DNA from: Bacteroides sp.
Lineage (GTDB): Bacteria > Bacteroidota > Bacteroidia > Bacteroidales > Muribaculaceae
Direction of reading: 5' to 3'
Assembly (NCBI GenBank): GCA_014802445.1
Contig: JAAVCF010000012.1
Coordinates: 26,665 to 90,664 of the forward strand
DNA length: 64,000 nucleotides
Within the stretch, counting starts at the first letter, position 1. Each line of letters opens with the position of its first letter. A model generated the notes under the pieces. The model searched no databases. It was not told the origin of the DNA and saw only the letters and a program-made list of their open reading frames with translations. Below are positions 7,337 to 17,110 of the stretch, in pieces. Position numbers and translations under genes: made by a program.

Positions 7337-10300
7337 TTATTTCACGAGAATCTTGGTGACTTCGGTGCCGCGGACCACGATGTAGAATCCGGGGGCAAGG
7401 TTGGCAGCGTTGACGCGCACGCCGTTGAGGGTGTAGACGTCGGCGTTGCCGCTCATCAGGGCGCTGATGGAGTCAATGCCCGAGGTAATGTCGCCAAGGT
7501 CGTTGCCGGGGATTGTGAAGTCATAAACCTGGGTGATAGCCATGCCTTCAGGATAAGCAATCTTCACAGCACCGCGAACAACGTCGCCGGGCTTGTAACC
7601 TTCAAGGGTTACGGTGAAGTTTGAGGCATCCTCCTTGGTCATTGCCACTTCTGCAAAGCCGTTGGTGTGGTTGTGGAAGTAAGCATTGTCAATGAAGCCG
7701 TTGCCACCCCAACTTTCGGGATACAGTTCGGGATTGTTGAAATGAGCGGTTACTTTGACGTTCTTGCCGTCCCATTCAAAGGTGAGATAACCGTCAGAAG
7801 CGAGATGACCTTGCTCTTCATCGCCGGCATCGAAATAATAAGTCATTGTGGCTTCCGCTTCACCGGGTTCGGGCTCGGGCTCGGGAGTGACGGTGGTGCT
7901 GCCATCGGTGGTGAAGGTGATGTAGTGGTGCTGATAATCCTGAGGCACGCCGGGGCCTACGAATGAGAAGCCGAGGTCAACGTTATTAAACTCGGTGGCG
8001 GCGGGGAGGCCGGTGAGGGTAATCACGCGAGTGTCAACATTAGCATTGAAGGAGGCACCCTGGGGGAGACCGTAGAACAGGTCAATGCCGTTGATGAAAT
8101 AGTTCTCAGCAAAGAGAGGCTCATAGGTGATGAGCACGGTGTAAGTGCCGTCGGCCTCAAGGGTCATTGAGCTAACCTGAAGATTGCGCACCTCATTGCC
8201 GTCAGCGGGTTCGGGCTCGGGCTCGGGCTCGGGTTCGGGAGTGACGGTGGAGCCGCCTTCGGTGGTGAATGAGATGAAGTGGTGCTGATAATCCATAGGC
8301 ATGTTGGGGCCTACGAATGAGAAGCCGAGGTCAAGATTATTAAACTCGGTGGCTGCGGGGAGACCGCTGAGGGTAATCACTCGAGCGTCAACATTGGCAT
8401 TGAAGGTGGCACCCTCGGGCAGAGCGAAGTGGCCGTTAACGCCGTTGATGAAATAGTTCTCAGCAAAGAGAGGCTCATAGGTGATGACCACGGTGTAAGT
8501 GCCGTCGGCCTCAAGGGTCATTGAGCTGACCTGAAGATTGCGCACCTCATTGCCTACGGGCTGCTCAGCAGCCTTGACGGTGAGGTTCACGCCATTTGAG
8601 GTGAAGGTTTTGCCCTCAGCGGTGGCGAGAGCGGCGGTGACATTGTAAGAGCCTTCAGCGGCAGCGGTCCACGTGGCGGTCCAGAGATTGCCCTGAGCGG
8701 TGGCGGCAAGCTTAGTGCCGTTGACATCAATGGTCACGGCGTTGACAGTATAGTCGCCGGGGGTGACATTGACTGTGAAAGTAACCTGCTGACCGATTTC
8801 GGCCTGAGCGGGGTTAACCGAGAGCTGGCCCTTTGCGTCGGTGGGGTCAACGGGAGTGACAGGCTGCTGAGGATCGAGGTTGACATAGAAGAACACATTG
8901 TCAAACTCCAGGAGAGTTCCGGCGGTACCACCGGCGCTGTAAGTGATGATGTTGTCAGCGAAATTACCGGCACCGTTGAAGAGGCCCTCGGCAATCTTGC
9001 TTACAGGGATGTCGATGCTGTACCACTCGCCGTCGCGGGTGAAATCGGTGATGCCGTCAGAACCAATCACGAGGTCCTTGCCATTGACGGTGAAGGTGAA
9101 TGACTTGTGGGTCATGTAGTCCTTGTCGCGAACGGCAAGGTGGAGATAATAGTCAGGCTCGGAAGAAAGCACTGAGAAGTCACGAGCGTTGAGGTTGATG
9201 AGACCGCCGCCTGACCATCCCACGGTGCCAACCTGGGCAGAGAAGAACGCTTCATTGAAGCCGAAAGAGTTGGCTCCACCATTGTTGGTGTCAACGAAAG
9301 TCTGGTCCCAAACGTAGTTTTGGAATTGGGTGTCAGCGACGTCATAACCGGCGCGAACCTTACCAGCCATGAGGCCATGGACATTGTCAGACACCATGAC
9401 GGGGATAACCTTGTCGGCCTTGTTCCAGTCAAAAGTTGACTTACCGTTGGCCACAGATTTTGACATGTAAGGACCGCAGGGAGTGTCGTCGGAACTGTTG
9501 ACGGTGCGGGTGTCGTTGCGATAGAAGAAGATGTTGTCAATCTGCAGACGCACACCTGCGGAGCCACCAGAGCTGAGAGTGATCATATTATCAAGGTCAG
9601 CGGGAAAGAGGGGGTTGGCCATCACCATGAGGTCACTCACAGGAATGTCAAACGAATACCACTCGCCGTCGCGACGATAGTCGCCCACGAAAGAGTTAGA
9701 GCCGATGGTAATGGAAGCCTTGCCCACGCTGAGGGTGTGGGGAGCATGAAGGAGGATGTCGTCACCCTTCATGGCAAAGTGGAGCCAGTAATGATTGTCA
9801 GGATTGGTGAGCAGGTCAAGGTTCTGACCGGGGACAGTGATGCCAGCGCCGCTCCAGCCCTTGGTGCCTACGGTGTAAGAGGTGTACTGACCGTTATCGC
9901 CCATTGAGCCGAGGCCTGTGGCTTCGTTGCCCACATAGGTTTCTTCCCAGTTATAGAGATTGGTGGTGACGCCCACGCGGCAGTCAAGAGCCACCTTGCC
10001 GTTCATGCGGTTCCATGAATTGTCCGACACCATGACGGGGACATAGCCGTAGCTGTTGGCAAAGTCAAATGTGGGCTGATTGTTTTCCAGCGACTTTGAG
10101 GCGTAGCGGCCAATGTTGGTTTCATTGTCAGTGGTGGGCAGGTCAATGATGCCTGATGCTGACTTATAGAAGAAGATATTGTCAATCTGGATGCGGGTGC
10201 CGCCTGCGCCGCCGGAGAGGAAAGCCAGGACATTACCCTCAAACGCCGCCGGATTGTCAAAGAGCGTGGGAGCAAGATTTTTGAGGACCTTCACGGGGAT

Positions 10301-11749
10301 GTCGTAGGAGTACCAGCGTCCGTCGCGGGGATAGTCGCCGAGGTTTGCGGCGCTGCCGGTGGGGCGGCCAATTTCAAAGGCAGCGTTGCCCACGTTGAAA
10401 GTGTGGCCGCGGTGGGTTGAATAGTCAGTGCCGCGCAGAGAGAAGTGGAGCACATAATTCTCCTCATCAAGCATGGTGAGGTTCTTGCCGCGGCCTTCGG
10501 CAGAAGCAAAGCCTGCGCCTGACCATGCGGCATTGACCTCGAGGGCGGTGTAGTCCTCCTCAAAGCCAAACGAGTTGACACCCTTGGAGGGGAGCTCGGC
10601 ATAGGTGTTATCCCAGATGTAGAAGAAGTTGTTCTGATTGTCCACATTGTAATCAGCGCGGACACGGCCCTGATTCTTGAACATATCAGTGACGCCCCTT
10701 GAGGTGCTTATGAGCACAATGTCAGAGGCATTGTTGACATTGAAGGTGAAATTTCCGGCATCGTCCACAGCGCGTGAGCCCCAGCGGCCGGGCTTGGTGT
10801 CAGGGTCCTCGCGGGTTTCATCGCTGTCCTGCTCATCCTTGATGTTCTCCATGAACGAGTAACGGTCATCATTCTCAGGCTGAGAGATGCGCACCCAGTC
10901 AACGAGCATTTCAGGCTTTGCACCATTGGCAAAGGCTGTGAGCTGATCGGCGGGAGCGAAGTTGGAGTACTGACCGCCCACGGCGAGGTTGAAGATAATG
11001 AAGTTAGGCTTGTGGAAAAAGTTGCCGGGGTCATTGGCGTTGGCCTTGGAATCGATGGTCATCTCATAATAGGGACGGTCCTCATTGCCATCGATAAACA
11101 TTTTTACCCTCTGGTCATCCCACACGAGGGTGTAAGTGTGGTAGTTGCCATCCTGGATGTGATAGTCCACACACTCTCTGGCATACTGGGCATGCTGGTT
11201 CCAGTCAGGGCCCCAGTGGCATGCACCGTTGAAAAGATACTCTGACCTGTCAGTGCCCCATGCGCTGAAGTGTCCTGATTCAAGGATGTCAATTTCGCCG
11301 CAGTAAGGCCAGCCATTGCGCTTAAAGTCATTACCGAGCATCCAGAAAGCGGGCCAGAGACCCTTTTCGGTTTTGGGGAGCTTGATGCGGGCCTCCACCT
11401 TGCCGTGGGTGAAGAATGCCTTGTCCATGGTGTTGACGCGGCCCGAATAGAACTCGCGACCGTCGGTCCACTCGCGGGCCGCGGTGAGTACAAGGTTACC
11501 GTCGCGAACGCTAACACCTTCAGGGCCATAGTGCTGCAACTCGCCGTTGCCGCCACCGTCATTGTTGACCTCGATGTTCCAGTTGGCTGAATTCAGAGCA
11601 TTGCCCTCAAAGTGGTCATACCACACGGTACGCCAACCTGCGGGGTCAGCAGACTGGCCCGGAAAATTCTGGGCCTGTGCCGAGACTGCAAGGAAGCTTC
11701 CCGCTCCAAGGAGAAGCAGCCGGCGGCACGCCGTTTTCAAATGTGACAT
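7337..11749 (-). CDS. Large modular GH16 family glycoside hydrolase, surface-sorted
   Basis: The 1470-residue protein starts with a signal peptide (to about residue 26). A GH16 catalytic domain (about 36-290) contains GEIDILESGH near residue 151, the E-x-D-x-x-E active site of beta-1,3/1,4-glucanases and laminarinases. Three related repeats of about 200 residues follow (about 320-530, 545-745, 757-957), each with SFGFxE-like and RDGxWYSxDIPV motifs and ending in IDNIFFY or FDNVFFY; they look like carbohydrate-binding jelly rolls. Next come an Ig-like domain (about 970-1060), two near-identical NEVRNLQVSSMTLEADGTY domains joined by Pro-Glu linkers, a further beta domain and a C-terminal sorting module ending KILVK. 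The likely role is extracellular breakdown of a beta-glucan. Substrate is not certain because GH16 is broad. Confidence 0.93.
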   Translation of the reverse strand: MSHLKTACRRLLLLGAGSFLAVSAQAQNFPGQSADPAGWRTVWYDHFEGNALNSANWNIEVNNDGGGNGELQHYGPEGVSVRDGNLVLTAAREWTDGREFYSGRVNTMDKAFFTHGKVEARIKLPKTEKGLWPAFWMLGNDFKRNGWPYCGEIDILESGHFSAWGTDRSEYLFNGACHWGPDWNQHAQYARECVDYHIQDGNYHTYTLVWDDQRVKMFIDGNEDRPYYEMTIDSKANANDPGNFFHKPNFIIFNLAVGGQYSNFAPADQLTAFANGAKPEMLVDWVRISQPENDDRYSFMENIKDEQDSDETREDPDTKPGRWGSRAVDDAGNFTFNVNNASDIVLISTSRGVTDMFKNQGRVRADYNVDNQNNFFYIWDNTYAELPSKGVNSFGFEEDYTALEVNAAWSGAGFASAEGRGKNLTMLDEENYVLHFSLRGTDYSTHRGHTFNVGNAAFEIGRPTGSAANLGDYPRDGRWYSYDIPVKVLKNLAPTLFDNPAAFEGNVLAFLSGGAGGTRIQIDNIFFYKSASGIIDLPTTDNETNIGRYASKSLENNQPTFDFANSYGYVPVMVSDNSWNRMNGKVALDCRVGVTTNLYNWEETYVGNEATGLGSMGDNGQYTSYTVGTKGWSGAGITVPGQNLDLLTNPDNHYWLHFAMKGDDILLHAPHTLSVGKASITIGSNSFVGDYRRDGEWYSFDIPVSDLMVMANPLFPADLDNMITLSSGGSAGVRLQIDNIFFYRNDTRTVNSSDDTPCGPYMSKSVANGKSTFDWNKADKVIPVMVSDNVHGLMAGKVRAGYDVADTQFQNYVWDQTFVDTNNGGANSFGFNEAFFSAQVGTVGWSGGGLINLNARDFSVLSSEPDYYLHLAVRDKDYMTHKSFTFTVNGKDLVIGSDGITDFTRDGEWYSIDIPVSKIAEGLFNGAGNFADNIITYSAGGTAGTLLEFDNVFFYVNLDPQQPVTPVDPTDAKGQLSVNPAQAEIGQQVTFTVNVTPGDYTVNAVTIDVNGTKLAATAQGNLWTATWTAAAEGSYNVTAALATAEGKTFTSNGVNLTVKAAEQPVGNEVRNLQVSSMTLEADGTYTVVITYEPLFAENYFINGVNGHFALPEGATFNANVDARVITLSGLPAATEFNNLDLGFSFVGPNMPMDYQHHFISFTTEGGSTVTPEPEPEPEPEPADGNEVRNLQVSSMTLEADGTYTVLITYEPLFAENYFINGIDLFYGLPQGASFNANVDTRVITLTGLPAATEFNNVDLGFSFVGPGVPQDYQHHYITFTTDGSTTVTPEPEPEPGEAEATMTYYFDAGDEEQGHLASDGYLTFEWDGKNVKVTAHFNNPELYPESWGGNGFIDNAYFHNHTNGFAEVAMTKEDASNFTVTLEGYKPGDVVRGAVKIAYPEGMAITQVYDFTIPGNDLGDITSGIDSISALMSGNADVYTLNGVRVNAANLAPGFYIVVRGTEVTKILVK

Positions 11750-11847
11750 AAGTTAGTTAAATGGTATAATTTAGGTTGTGAAGAAATTACTGCTGCTAAA
11801 AGAAGATTATTTGAAAATCACGTTACCGGGTAAGAAATCAGGTAATG

Positions 11848-11878
11848 CAAAAGTATCCAATATCTAAACGGCATCAAA
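11848..11878 (-). promoter_or_regulatory. Promoter of the GH16 gene
   Basis: On the minus strand there is TTTG (11878-11875), a 19-bp spacer and TACTTTTG (11855-11848), an essentially perfect Bacteroidetes promoter. It implies a leader of about 90 nt before the ATG at 11749. Confidence 0.75.
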
Positions 11879-11931
11879 TTTACAACTTTTTTTGTTTATA
11901 GATGCAAAAAAATGTTTTCGGCGTGACAACA

Positions 11932-11965
11932 TTGTAATCAGCAAGCTGAAAAATCGCTATCTTTG
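11932..11965 (+). promoter_or_regulatory. Promoter of the subtilisin-like protease
   Basis: TATCTTTG (11958-11965) matches the -7 consensus and lies only 5 bp before the ATG at 11971. A TTG occurs at 11932-11934, spaced 23 bp, which is slightly long. The transcript may be nearly leaderless. Confidence 0.5.
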
Positions 11966-11970
11966 GACAT

Positions 11971-14100
11971 ATGAACAGACACAAAGTATGGTTAACGACG
12001 GCTATGATGGCCCTGACCATCACGGCACAGGGAGGAGTGATTGACGCCTCCTCGCGCGGACGTCTGGCCGCCGAAAGCCTCGCGGCCGCAGCATCAGCCC
12101 CGGCACAGGGGCGCGCCACGGTGTATCAGCCGATGATTCTTCGCGTCACCGATGCCGAAGGGATGGAAGCGCTGGAGAAGGCAGAGGCACTGATATGGGG
12201 GCAGCGTGGCGAGATTGTGGTGGCCTGCGTGCCCCGCAGCAACCTCAGCATCATAGACAATGCCGGCGGGATAGCCACCGCAGCCACCGCCACGGCACTG
12301 ACGCCGCAGATGGACATAGCCCGCAGCGTGGCCGGAGCCGACGCACTGACCACGGCCTTCACGATGCCCTACGACGGCACGGGGGTAGTGGCCGGATTCT
12401 GCGACACCGGCTTCGACGCCCGGCACATCATGTTTGATGGACGTGTGGGGATGATGAGCGTCTATAACGAAACGGGCGGCGAGCGCACATGCCTCACCAC
12501 TGCCGACGAGATAAGCAGCCTGCGCACCGACAACGCCGCCGAATGTCATGCCACCCACGTGGCCGGCATCATGGCCGGCGATTACACCGCCAACGGCTAT
12601 CAGGGGATAGCCCGCGGTGCCACGATAGCCGCCACCGGCTCTCGCCTGACCGACGTAGGAGTGCTGGCCGGGATGGAGGATATTCTTGCCTATGCCAAGG
12701 AGCGGAGCATGCCTGCGGTTATAAATGTGTCACTGGCCAACTACACGGGGCCTCACGACGGCACCTCGCTCTTCAATCAGTACCTGGCCGACCTGGCGCA
12801 AGAGGCGATAGTGGTGATGTCGGCCGGCAACAACGGCGACGCCCCCTACTCCCTCCACGCCACCTTCGGCCCTGACAGCGAACTGACCACCTCCATCATG
12901 ACCTGGACCGGCTTTCACCCCTCGGGGATTGTGGACATCTGGAGCGACACGGCCGAGCCGCTGACAGTGGCCCTGGGCATCTGGGACACCGACACCGACC
13001 GACTCCTGCTTCGCACCCCCGCCACCGGCACGGGCGCCCGCTCATCATGGGTGATGACCTCCACCCCGGACGCCTTTTCATTCTCTGACCGCATGGTGGC
13101 CGACTATAAAGCGTTCAGCGAGCTGTTCAGCGGCTTCATCACCGTGGACGGCGAGGTCAACAGCGAGAACGGCCGTTATCACCTGGCCCTGAACTTCGAC
13201 TACACCACCGAGCCCCACGCAGCCTCAGGCAACTGGGCGCGCTATCGCATCATGCTGTTTGTGAACGGCAGCGAGGGCCACCGCTGCGACATATTCACCG
13301 AAGGACTCACCACCCGCCTGCAAGCCTCGGGCTATCCCGGCGCCCTGAACGGCGACAGCAGCATGAGCATCAGCGACATGGCCTGCGGCGAGGGGATAAT
13401 CAGTGTAGGGATGAGTGTGACCCGCAACAGCTTTCCCACCATTGACGGCGACGATTTCACATCCGACTGGAAGGTGGGGCGAATATCACCCTACTCCAGC
13501 TACGGCACCACCGCCGGCGGCCGCGTGATGCCCGACATCACGGCCCCCGGCGGCTACATAGTGTCGGCCCTGAGCGGAGCCTATCTTGACCAACACCCCG
13601 ACGGGGGCGACTTTAAGGTGGCGGCGCAGGTAACCACACCTGACGGCGGCCGCCATGCCTGGACCGGCATGTCAGGCACCTCCATGTCGTCGCCCCTGGT
13701 GGCCGGCTGCGTGGCCGCATGGCTCCAGGCCATCCCTGACCTGACGGCAGCAGAGGCACTGGAGGCAATGCAGCACACGGCCCGCACCGACATGGCCGAC
13801 GCCGGCGACCCCCGCTACGGCTCGTCAGGCATGCTGAACGCCGAGGCGGCGCTCCGCCATCTGCTTGACCGCCGCGCCGGGCTTGAGAGCGCCGTAGAGA
13901 CGCAGGAGCCGGGATTCACCTACAATCCCGCCACCCGCACGATTACAGCCGCCAACAGCTGCGCCCGCATGGAGCTCTGGACCCCCGCCGGGGCGCGAGC
14001 CGCCTCAGCCGTCGGGACCATGCGCCTCGACTCGGGGCTGAGAGGAGTGTTCATCCTCACCGGCGCGTCCACTTTACCGGCCCGCATAGTTGTGAAATAA
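11971..14100 (+). CDS. Subtilisin-like serine protease (S8), surface-sorted
   Basis: The 709-residue protein has a signal peptide (about 1-20) and a peptidase S8 domain. The catalytic triad is visible as Asp145 in GFCDTGFDA, His193 in CHATHVAGI and Ser near 571 in MSGTSMSSPLVAG. INVSLANY and MSAGNNGD supply the substrate-binding and oxyanion segments. A region of about 170 residues between the oxyanion segment and the serine (about 300-470) looks like an inserted beta domain, as in Bacteroidetes lantibiotic-leader-like or fervidolysin-like S8 enzymes. The C-terminus resembles a type IX sorting module (LRGVFILTG...ARIVVK). It should act outside the cell. The GC content is high. The physiological substrate cannot be inferred. 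Confidence 0.93.
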   Translation: MNRHKVWLTTAMMALTITAQGGVIDASSRGRLAAESLAAAASAPAQGRATVYQPMILRVTDAEGMEALEKAEALIWGQRGEIVVACVPRSNLSIIDNAGGIATAATATALTPQMDIARSVAGADALTTAFTMPYDGTGVVAGFCDTGFDARHIMFDGRVGMMSVYNETGGERTCLTTADEISSLRTDNAAECHATHVAGIMAGDYTANGYQGIARGATIAATGSRLTDVGVLAGMEDILAYAKERSMPAVINVSLANYTGPHDGTSLFNQYLADLAQEAIVVMSAGNNGDAPYSLHATFGPDSELTTSIMTWTGFHPSGIVDIWSDTAEPLTVALGIWDTDTDRLLLRTPATGTGARSSWVMTSTPDAFSFSDRMVADYKAFSELFSGFITVDGEVNSENGRYHLALNFDYTTEPHAASGNWARYRIMLFVNGSEGHRCDIFTEGLTTRLQASGYPGALNGDSSMSISDMACGEGIISVGMSVTRNSFPTIDGDDFTSDWKVGRISPYSSYGTTAGGRVMPDITAPGGYIVSALSGAYLDQHPDGGDFKVAAQVTTPDGGRHAWTGMSGTSMSSPLVAGCVAAWLQAIPDLTAAEALEAMQHTARTDMADAGDPRYGSSGMLNAEAALRHLLDRRAGLESAVETQEPGFTYNPATRTITAANSCARMELWTPAGARAASAVGTMRLDSGLRGVFILTGASTLPARIVVK

Positions 14101-14120
14101 GCCGTTTTTAGCTATTTTTG
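14090..14120 (+). promoter_or_regulatory. Promoter of cdsA
   Basis: TTG (14090-14092), a 20-bp spacer and TATTTTTG (14113-14120) match the Bacteroidetes consensus. The -33 box lies inside the last codons of the protease gene, so cdsA can be transcribed on its own with a very short leader. Confidence 0.65.
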
Positions 14121-14127
14121 CATCATT

Positions 14128-14973
14128 ATGAGCAATTTCATGTCAAGAACCCTCACGGGAATAATATATGTGGCGGTCATTGTGGCCGGCATCTGCGTCA
14201 ACAACTACACATTTGCGGCGCTCAGCTGCCTGCTGGCAGGGCTGGGCGTGGCAGAGTTCACCCGCATCACCGGTCAGCGGTCAACGGTGACCACCCTCGT
14301 CGATGTGGCCGGGGCAATGATTGTGGTGCTCGGATTCGACACCTCCGTCATGGCGCTGCGCCAAGGCTGGTCATTCCCCTACGCCGCAACGTGGGGCATG
14401 CTCTTCACCGCCTGGCTGATTCTGCGCATTGTGATGCAGCTCTACAGCCACAACCCCGCGCCACTGAGGGTGCTTGCCACCTCGCTGATGTCCCAGCTTT
14501 ACATTGCCCTGCCCATAGGCCTGATGAGCGTGATTTACAATCACAGAGCGGGCCACGCACTGCTGCTGGCGGTGTTTATCATGATATGGCTCAATGACAC
14601 CGGAGCCTTCCTGGTGGGGTCACGCATAGGGCGCCGCAAGCTCTTCGAGCGCCTGTCGCCCAAGAAATCATGGGAAGGCTTTTTCGGCGGGATGGCGTTC
14701 TCCATCGCGTCGGCATTCGTGTTCTACTACGGCTTCGCCACGTGGTATGGCTGCCGGCCGCTGTGGGTCATGGTGACGCTGGGCGTGATTGTGCCGGTGT
14801 TTGCCACCTGGGGTGACCTTGCCGAGTCAATGATTAAGCGCACCCTCAAAGTGAAGGACTCGGGCCACCTGCTGCCCGGCCACGGCGGAATCCTTGACCG
14901 CATTGACTCACTGCTGATTGCAGTGCCGGCGGTGACGGTGTTCCTGACCTTTCTTGACCTCCTGTTAGGCTGA
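14128..14973 (+). CDS. cdsA: Phosphatidate cytidylyltransferase
   Basis: CdsA makes CDP-diacylglycerol from phosphatidate and CTP, the branch point for phosphatidylethanolamine and other phospholipids. The 281-residue protein is built of about eight hydrophobic segments in the inner membrane. The C-terminal CdsA signature is complete: SMIKRTLKVKDSGHLLPGHG followed by GILDRIDSL. The length fits the family (about 270-290). Its stop codon is immediately followed, with no gap, by the stop codon of the opposing glycosyltransferase gene. Confidence 0.96.
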   Translation: MSNFMSRTLTGIIYVAVIVAGICVNNYTFAALSCLLAGLGVAEFTRITGQRSTVTTLVDVAGAMIVVLGFDTSVMALRQGWSFPYAATWGMLFTAWLILRIVMQLYSHNPAPLRVLATSLMSQLYIALPIGLMSVIYNHRAGHALLLAVFIMIWLNDTGAFLVGSRIGRRKLFERLSPKKSWEGFFGGMAFSIASAFVFYYGFATWYGCRPLWVMVTLGVIVPVFATWGDLAESMIKRTLKVKDSGHLLPGHGGILDRIDSLLIAVPAVTVFLTFLDLLLG

Positions 14974-15984
14974 TTATTTGCCTTTACGCATGGCCACCTC
15001 GCGCGCTTCGTCGCGCCCGCGGCCCAGCAGAATCTGCGGCACATAGGCGCGGATAAATCCGCAACCATAGCCGCCAATCTGAATCACCCCCGCCGGCACG
15101 GCCTTAAGCGCTATGACAAGCGAGCGGGTGGAAATCCACGCCGCCACGAACAGGGCCGCAAGATAAAGCCCGATGGGGAGCAGGAACCACGGCGACACGA
15201 AGATGGCAAGCGCCACCAGCGTAACACCGATGATGACGGCAAGCGCCGGGAGGGTGTGGACAGCCTTGAGCGAGCCCGGATAGAGCTGCTTGAGGGTGAT
15301 GCGCGACTGGCCGAACACGTAGACCTGGCGGAAGAAGCGGCGGAAGTCAATGCGGCGCTTATGATAGACGGGCGTGGCTGTGATGAGGCGCGTGGTGAAG
15401 CCCGCCTGGGCTATGCGCGTGGACATGTCGATATCCTCCGAAAACATCTCGCGGAATCCCCCCACGCGGTCATAAACCGTGCGGCGGAAACCCATGTTGA
15501 ACGTGCGGGGCACGAATTTCTCCATGCTCACCTTGCCTCCGCGGATGCCGCCGGTGGTGAGGAATGAGGTCATGGCGAAGTTGATGGCCTTCTGGGTGTC
15601 AGAAAACGATTCGTGAGCCGCATCGGGGCCGCCGTAGCAATCGCAGGGGTTCTTGCGGAGCTCGGCGTCGAGAGTGGCGAAATAACCCTGAGGAATCACG
15701 CAGTCACTGTCAAAAAACACCAGCCACTCGCCCCGCGAGCGCTCTATGCCGTAATTGCGGGCAATGGAGCGCCCCTCGTTGTCCTTGAAGAAATACTTCA
15801 CATCAAGACGCGGCGCAAACTCCTCAGCCACAGCACGGCAAGGCTCAGTGGAGCCGTCCTCCACAAGAATCACCTCGAAGAGCGGCGAAGCCTGAGCAGC
15901 AAGGCTTTCGAGAAGGTCACGCACCTCGTCCACACGATTGTAGACCGGCACGATTACTGAGAAGCGGGGGGCGGGATTTTCCAT
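14974..15984 (-). CDS. Family 2 glycosyltransferase with membrane C-terminus
   Basis: The 336-residue protein has a GT-A fold: FSVIVPVYNRVDEV near residue 8, VILVEDGST (nucleotide binding), and GEWLVFFDSDCVIP holding the DxD metal-sugar motif near residue 112. DIDMSTRIAQAGF is the acceptor-side ED-like motif. Two or three hydrophobic segments (about 245-310) suggest inner-membrane attachment, so it probably adds sugars to a lipid-linked acceptor. Its ATG overlaps the nspC stop by one base (TGATG), so it is the last gene of the operon pcrA-nspC-glycosyltransferase. Donor and acceptor are unknown. Confidence 0.9.
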   Translation of the reverse strand: MENPAPRFSVIVPVYNRVDEVRDLLESLAAQASPLFEVILVEDGSTEPCRAVAEEFAPRLDVKYFFKDNEGRSIARNYGIERSRGEWLVFFDSDCVIPQGYFATLDAELRKNPCDCYGGPDAAHESFSDTQKAINFAMTSFLTTGGIRGGKVSMEKFVPRTFNMGFRRTVYDRVGGFREMFSEDIDMSTRIAQAGFTTRLITATPVYHKRRIDFRRFFRQVYVFGQSRITLKQLYPGSLKAVHTLPALAVIIGVTLVALAIFVSPWFLLPIGLYLAALFVAAWISTRSLVIALKAVPAGVIQIGGYGCGFIRAYVPQILLGRGRDEAREVAMRKGK

Positions 15985-17108
15985 CAGTCCATTCGGTTTT
16001 TATAGTCCTCATAAGTGAAACGGCGCAGGAGGCGGCACTCGCCGTCAGTGTCCACCCACACCATGTCGGGGTGTGAGATGCCGTTAAACATGTTGGTTTT
16101 CACCGTAGTGTAGTGGTTCATATCCTCCAGCGTCAGGCGCGTGCCGGGCTCCAGAGGAGCGTCAAAGGTCCAGTCGCCCATGAAGTCGCCGCTGAGGCAT
16201 GAGTTGCCCCCCAGGCGATATACGAAGGGCGCGCCCTCGCGGCTCTCGGTGATGGCTGGTTTATATGGCATCTCGAGAGTGTCGGGCATATGGCAGGCGA
16301 ATGAGGCATCGATGATGGCCGTGGATATGCCGGCGTTCTCCACCACATCTACCACGGTGGTCAGGAGGTCGCCTGTGCGCCATGTCCATGCGCTGCCCGG
16401 TTCGAGAATCACCTGCAGATTGGGATGGCGGCGACGGAAGGCCTTGAGGAGCTCCACAAGGTGGTCAGTGTCATAGCCCTCGCGGGTCATGAGGTGGCCG
16501 CCGCCCATGTTGACCCAGCGCAGCAAGGGGAGCCAGCGGCCAAACTGCTCCTCGAAAGCCTGGAGCACTTTGGCAAGGTCATGCGAGGTTGACTCACACA
16601 GGGCATGAAAATGGAAGCCGTCGAGATAGTCAGGCAGCTTGTCAGGGAGACAGTCGGCCGTCACTCCGAAGCGTGAGCCCGGGAGCGAAGGATTGTAGAT
16701 GTCAGTGTCGACCACGGAGCAGAGAGGGTTGACGCGCAGGCCCGTTGACACTCCGGCGGCCTTGGCGCGGAGGCCGTAGCGCTCCAGCTGATCCAGAGAG
16801 TTGAAGGTCATGTGGGATGACCGGGCTATAAACTCGTCGACAGTCTGCGGGGTGTAGACCGGGCAATAGCTGTGGGCCTCCCCGCCGAGGGTTTCGCAGC
16901 CCAGGCGCAACTCGTTGAGAGAGCTTGCGGTGAAGTCGCGGTTATACTCGGCTATTACCGGAAATGTGCGCCACAGGGCATTGGCTTTGAAGGCCATGAT
17001 GATGTTGACTCCGGCGCGGCGTTCCACGTCGGTAATCAAGCGCAGATTGCGCCTCAGGCGGTCTTCGTAGACCACATAGGCGGGGGTGGCTATTTCGTTG
17101 ACTGTCAT
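15984..17108 (-). CDS. nspC: Carboxynorspermidine decarboxylase
   Basis: NspC decarboxylates carboxyspermidine or carboxynorspermidine to give spermidine or norspermidine, the last step of the polyamine route used by many gut Bacteroidetes. The 374-residue protein belongs to the alanine-racemase-fold PLP decarboxylases. The PLP lysine lies in IIMAFKANAL, and FHFHALCES, VNMGGGH, LEPGSAW and NSCLSGD are recognisable family segments. I use the ATG at 17108; a TTG two codons earlier is also in frame but falls within the stop region of the preceding gene. It starts 2 bp after the helicase stop. Its partner, carboxyspermidine dehydrogenase, is not in this window. Confidence 0.93.
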   Translation of the reverse strand: MTVNEIATPAYVVYEDRLRRNLRLITDVERRAGVNIIMAFKANALWRTFPVIAEYNRDFTASSLNELRLGCETLGGEAHSYCPVYTPQTVDEFIARSSHMTFNSLDQLERYGLRAKAAGVSTGLRVNPLCSVVDTDIYNPSLPGSRFGVTADCLPDKLPDYLDGFHFHALCESTSHDLAKVLQAFEEQFGRWLPLLRWVNMGGGHLMTREGYDTDHLVELLKAFRRRHPNLQVILEPGSAWTWRTGDLLTTVVDVVENAGISTAIIDASFACHMPDTLEMPYKPAITESREGAPFVYRLGGNSCLSGDFMGDWTFDAPLEPGTRLTLEDMNHYTTVKTNMFNGISHPDMVWVDTDGECRLLRRFTYEDYKNRMD

Positions 17109-17110
17109 AA

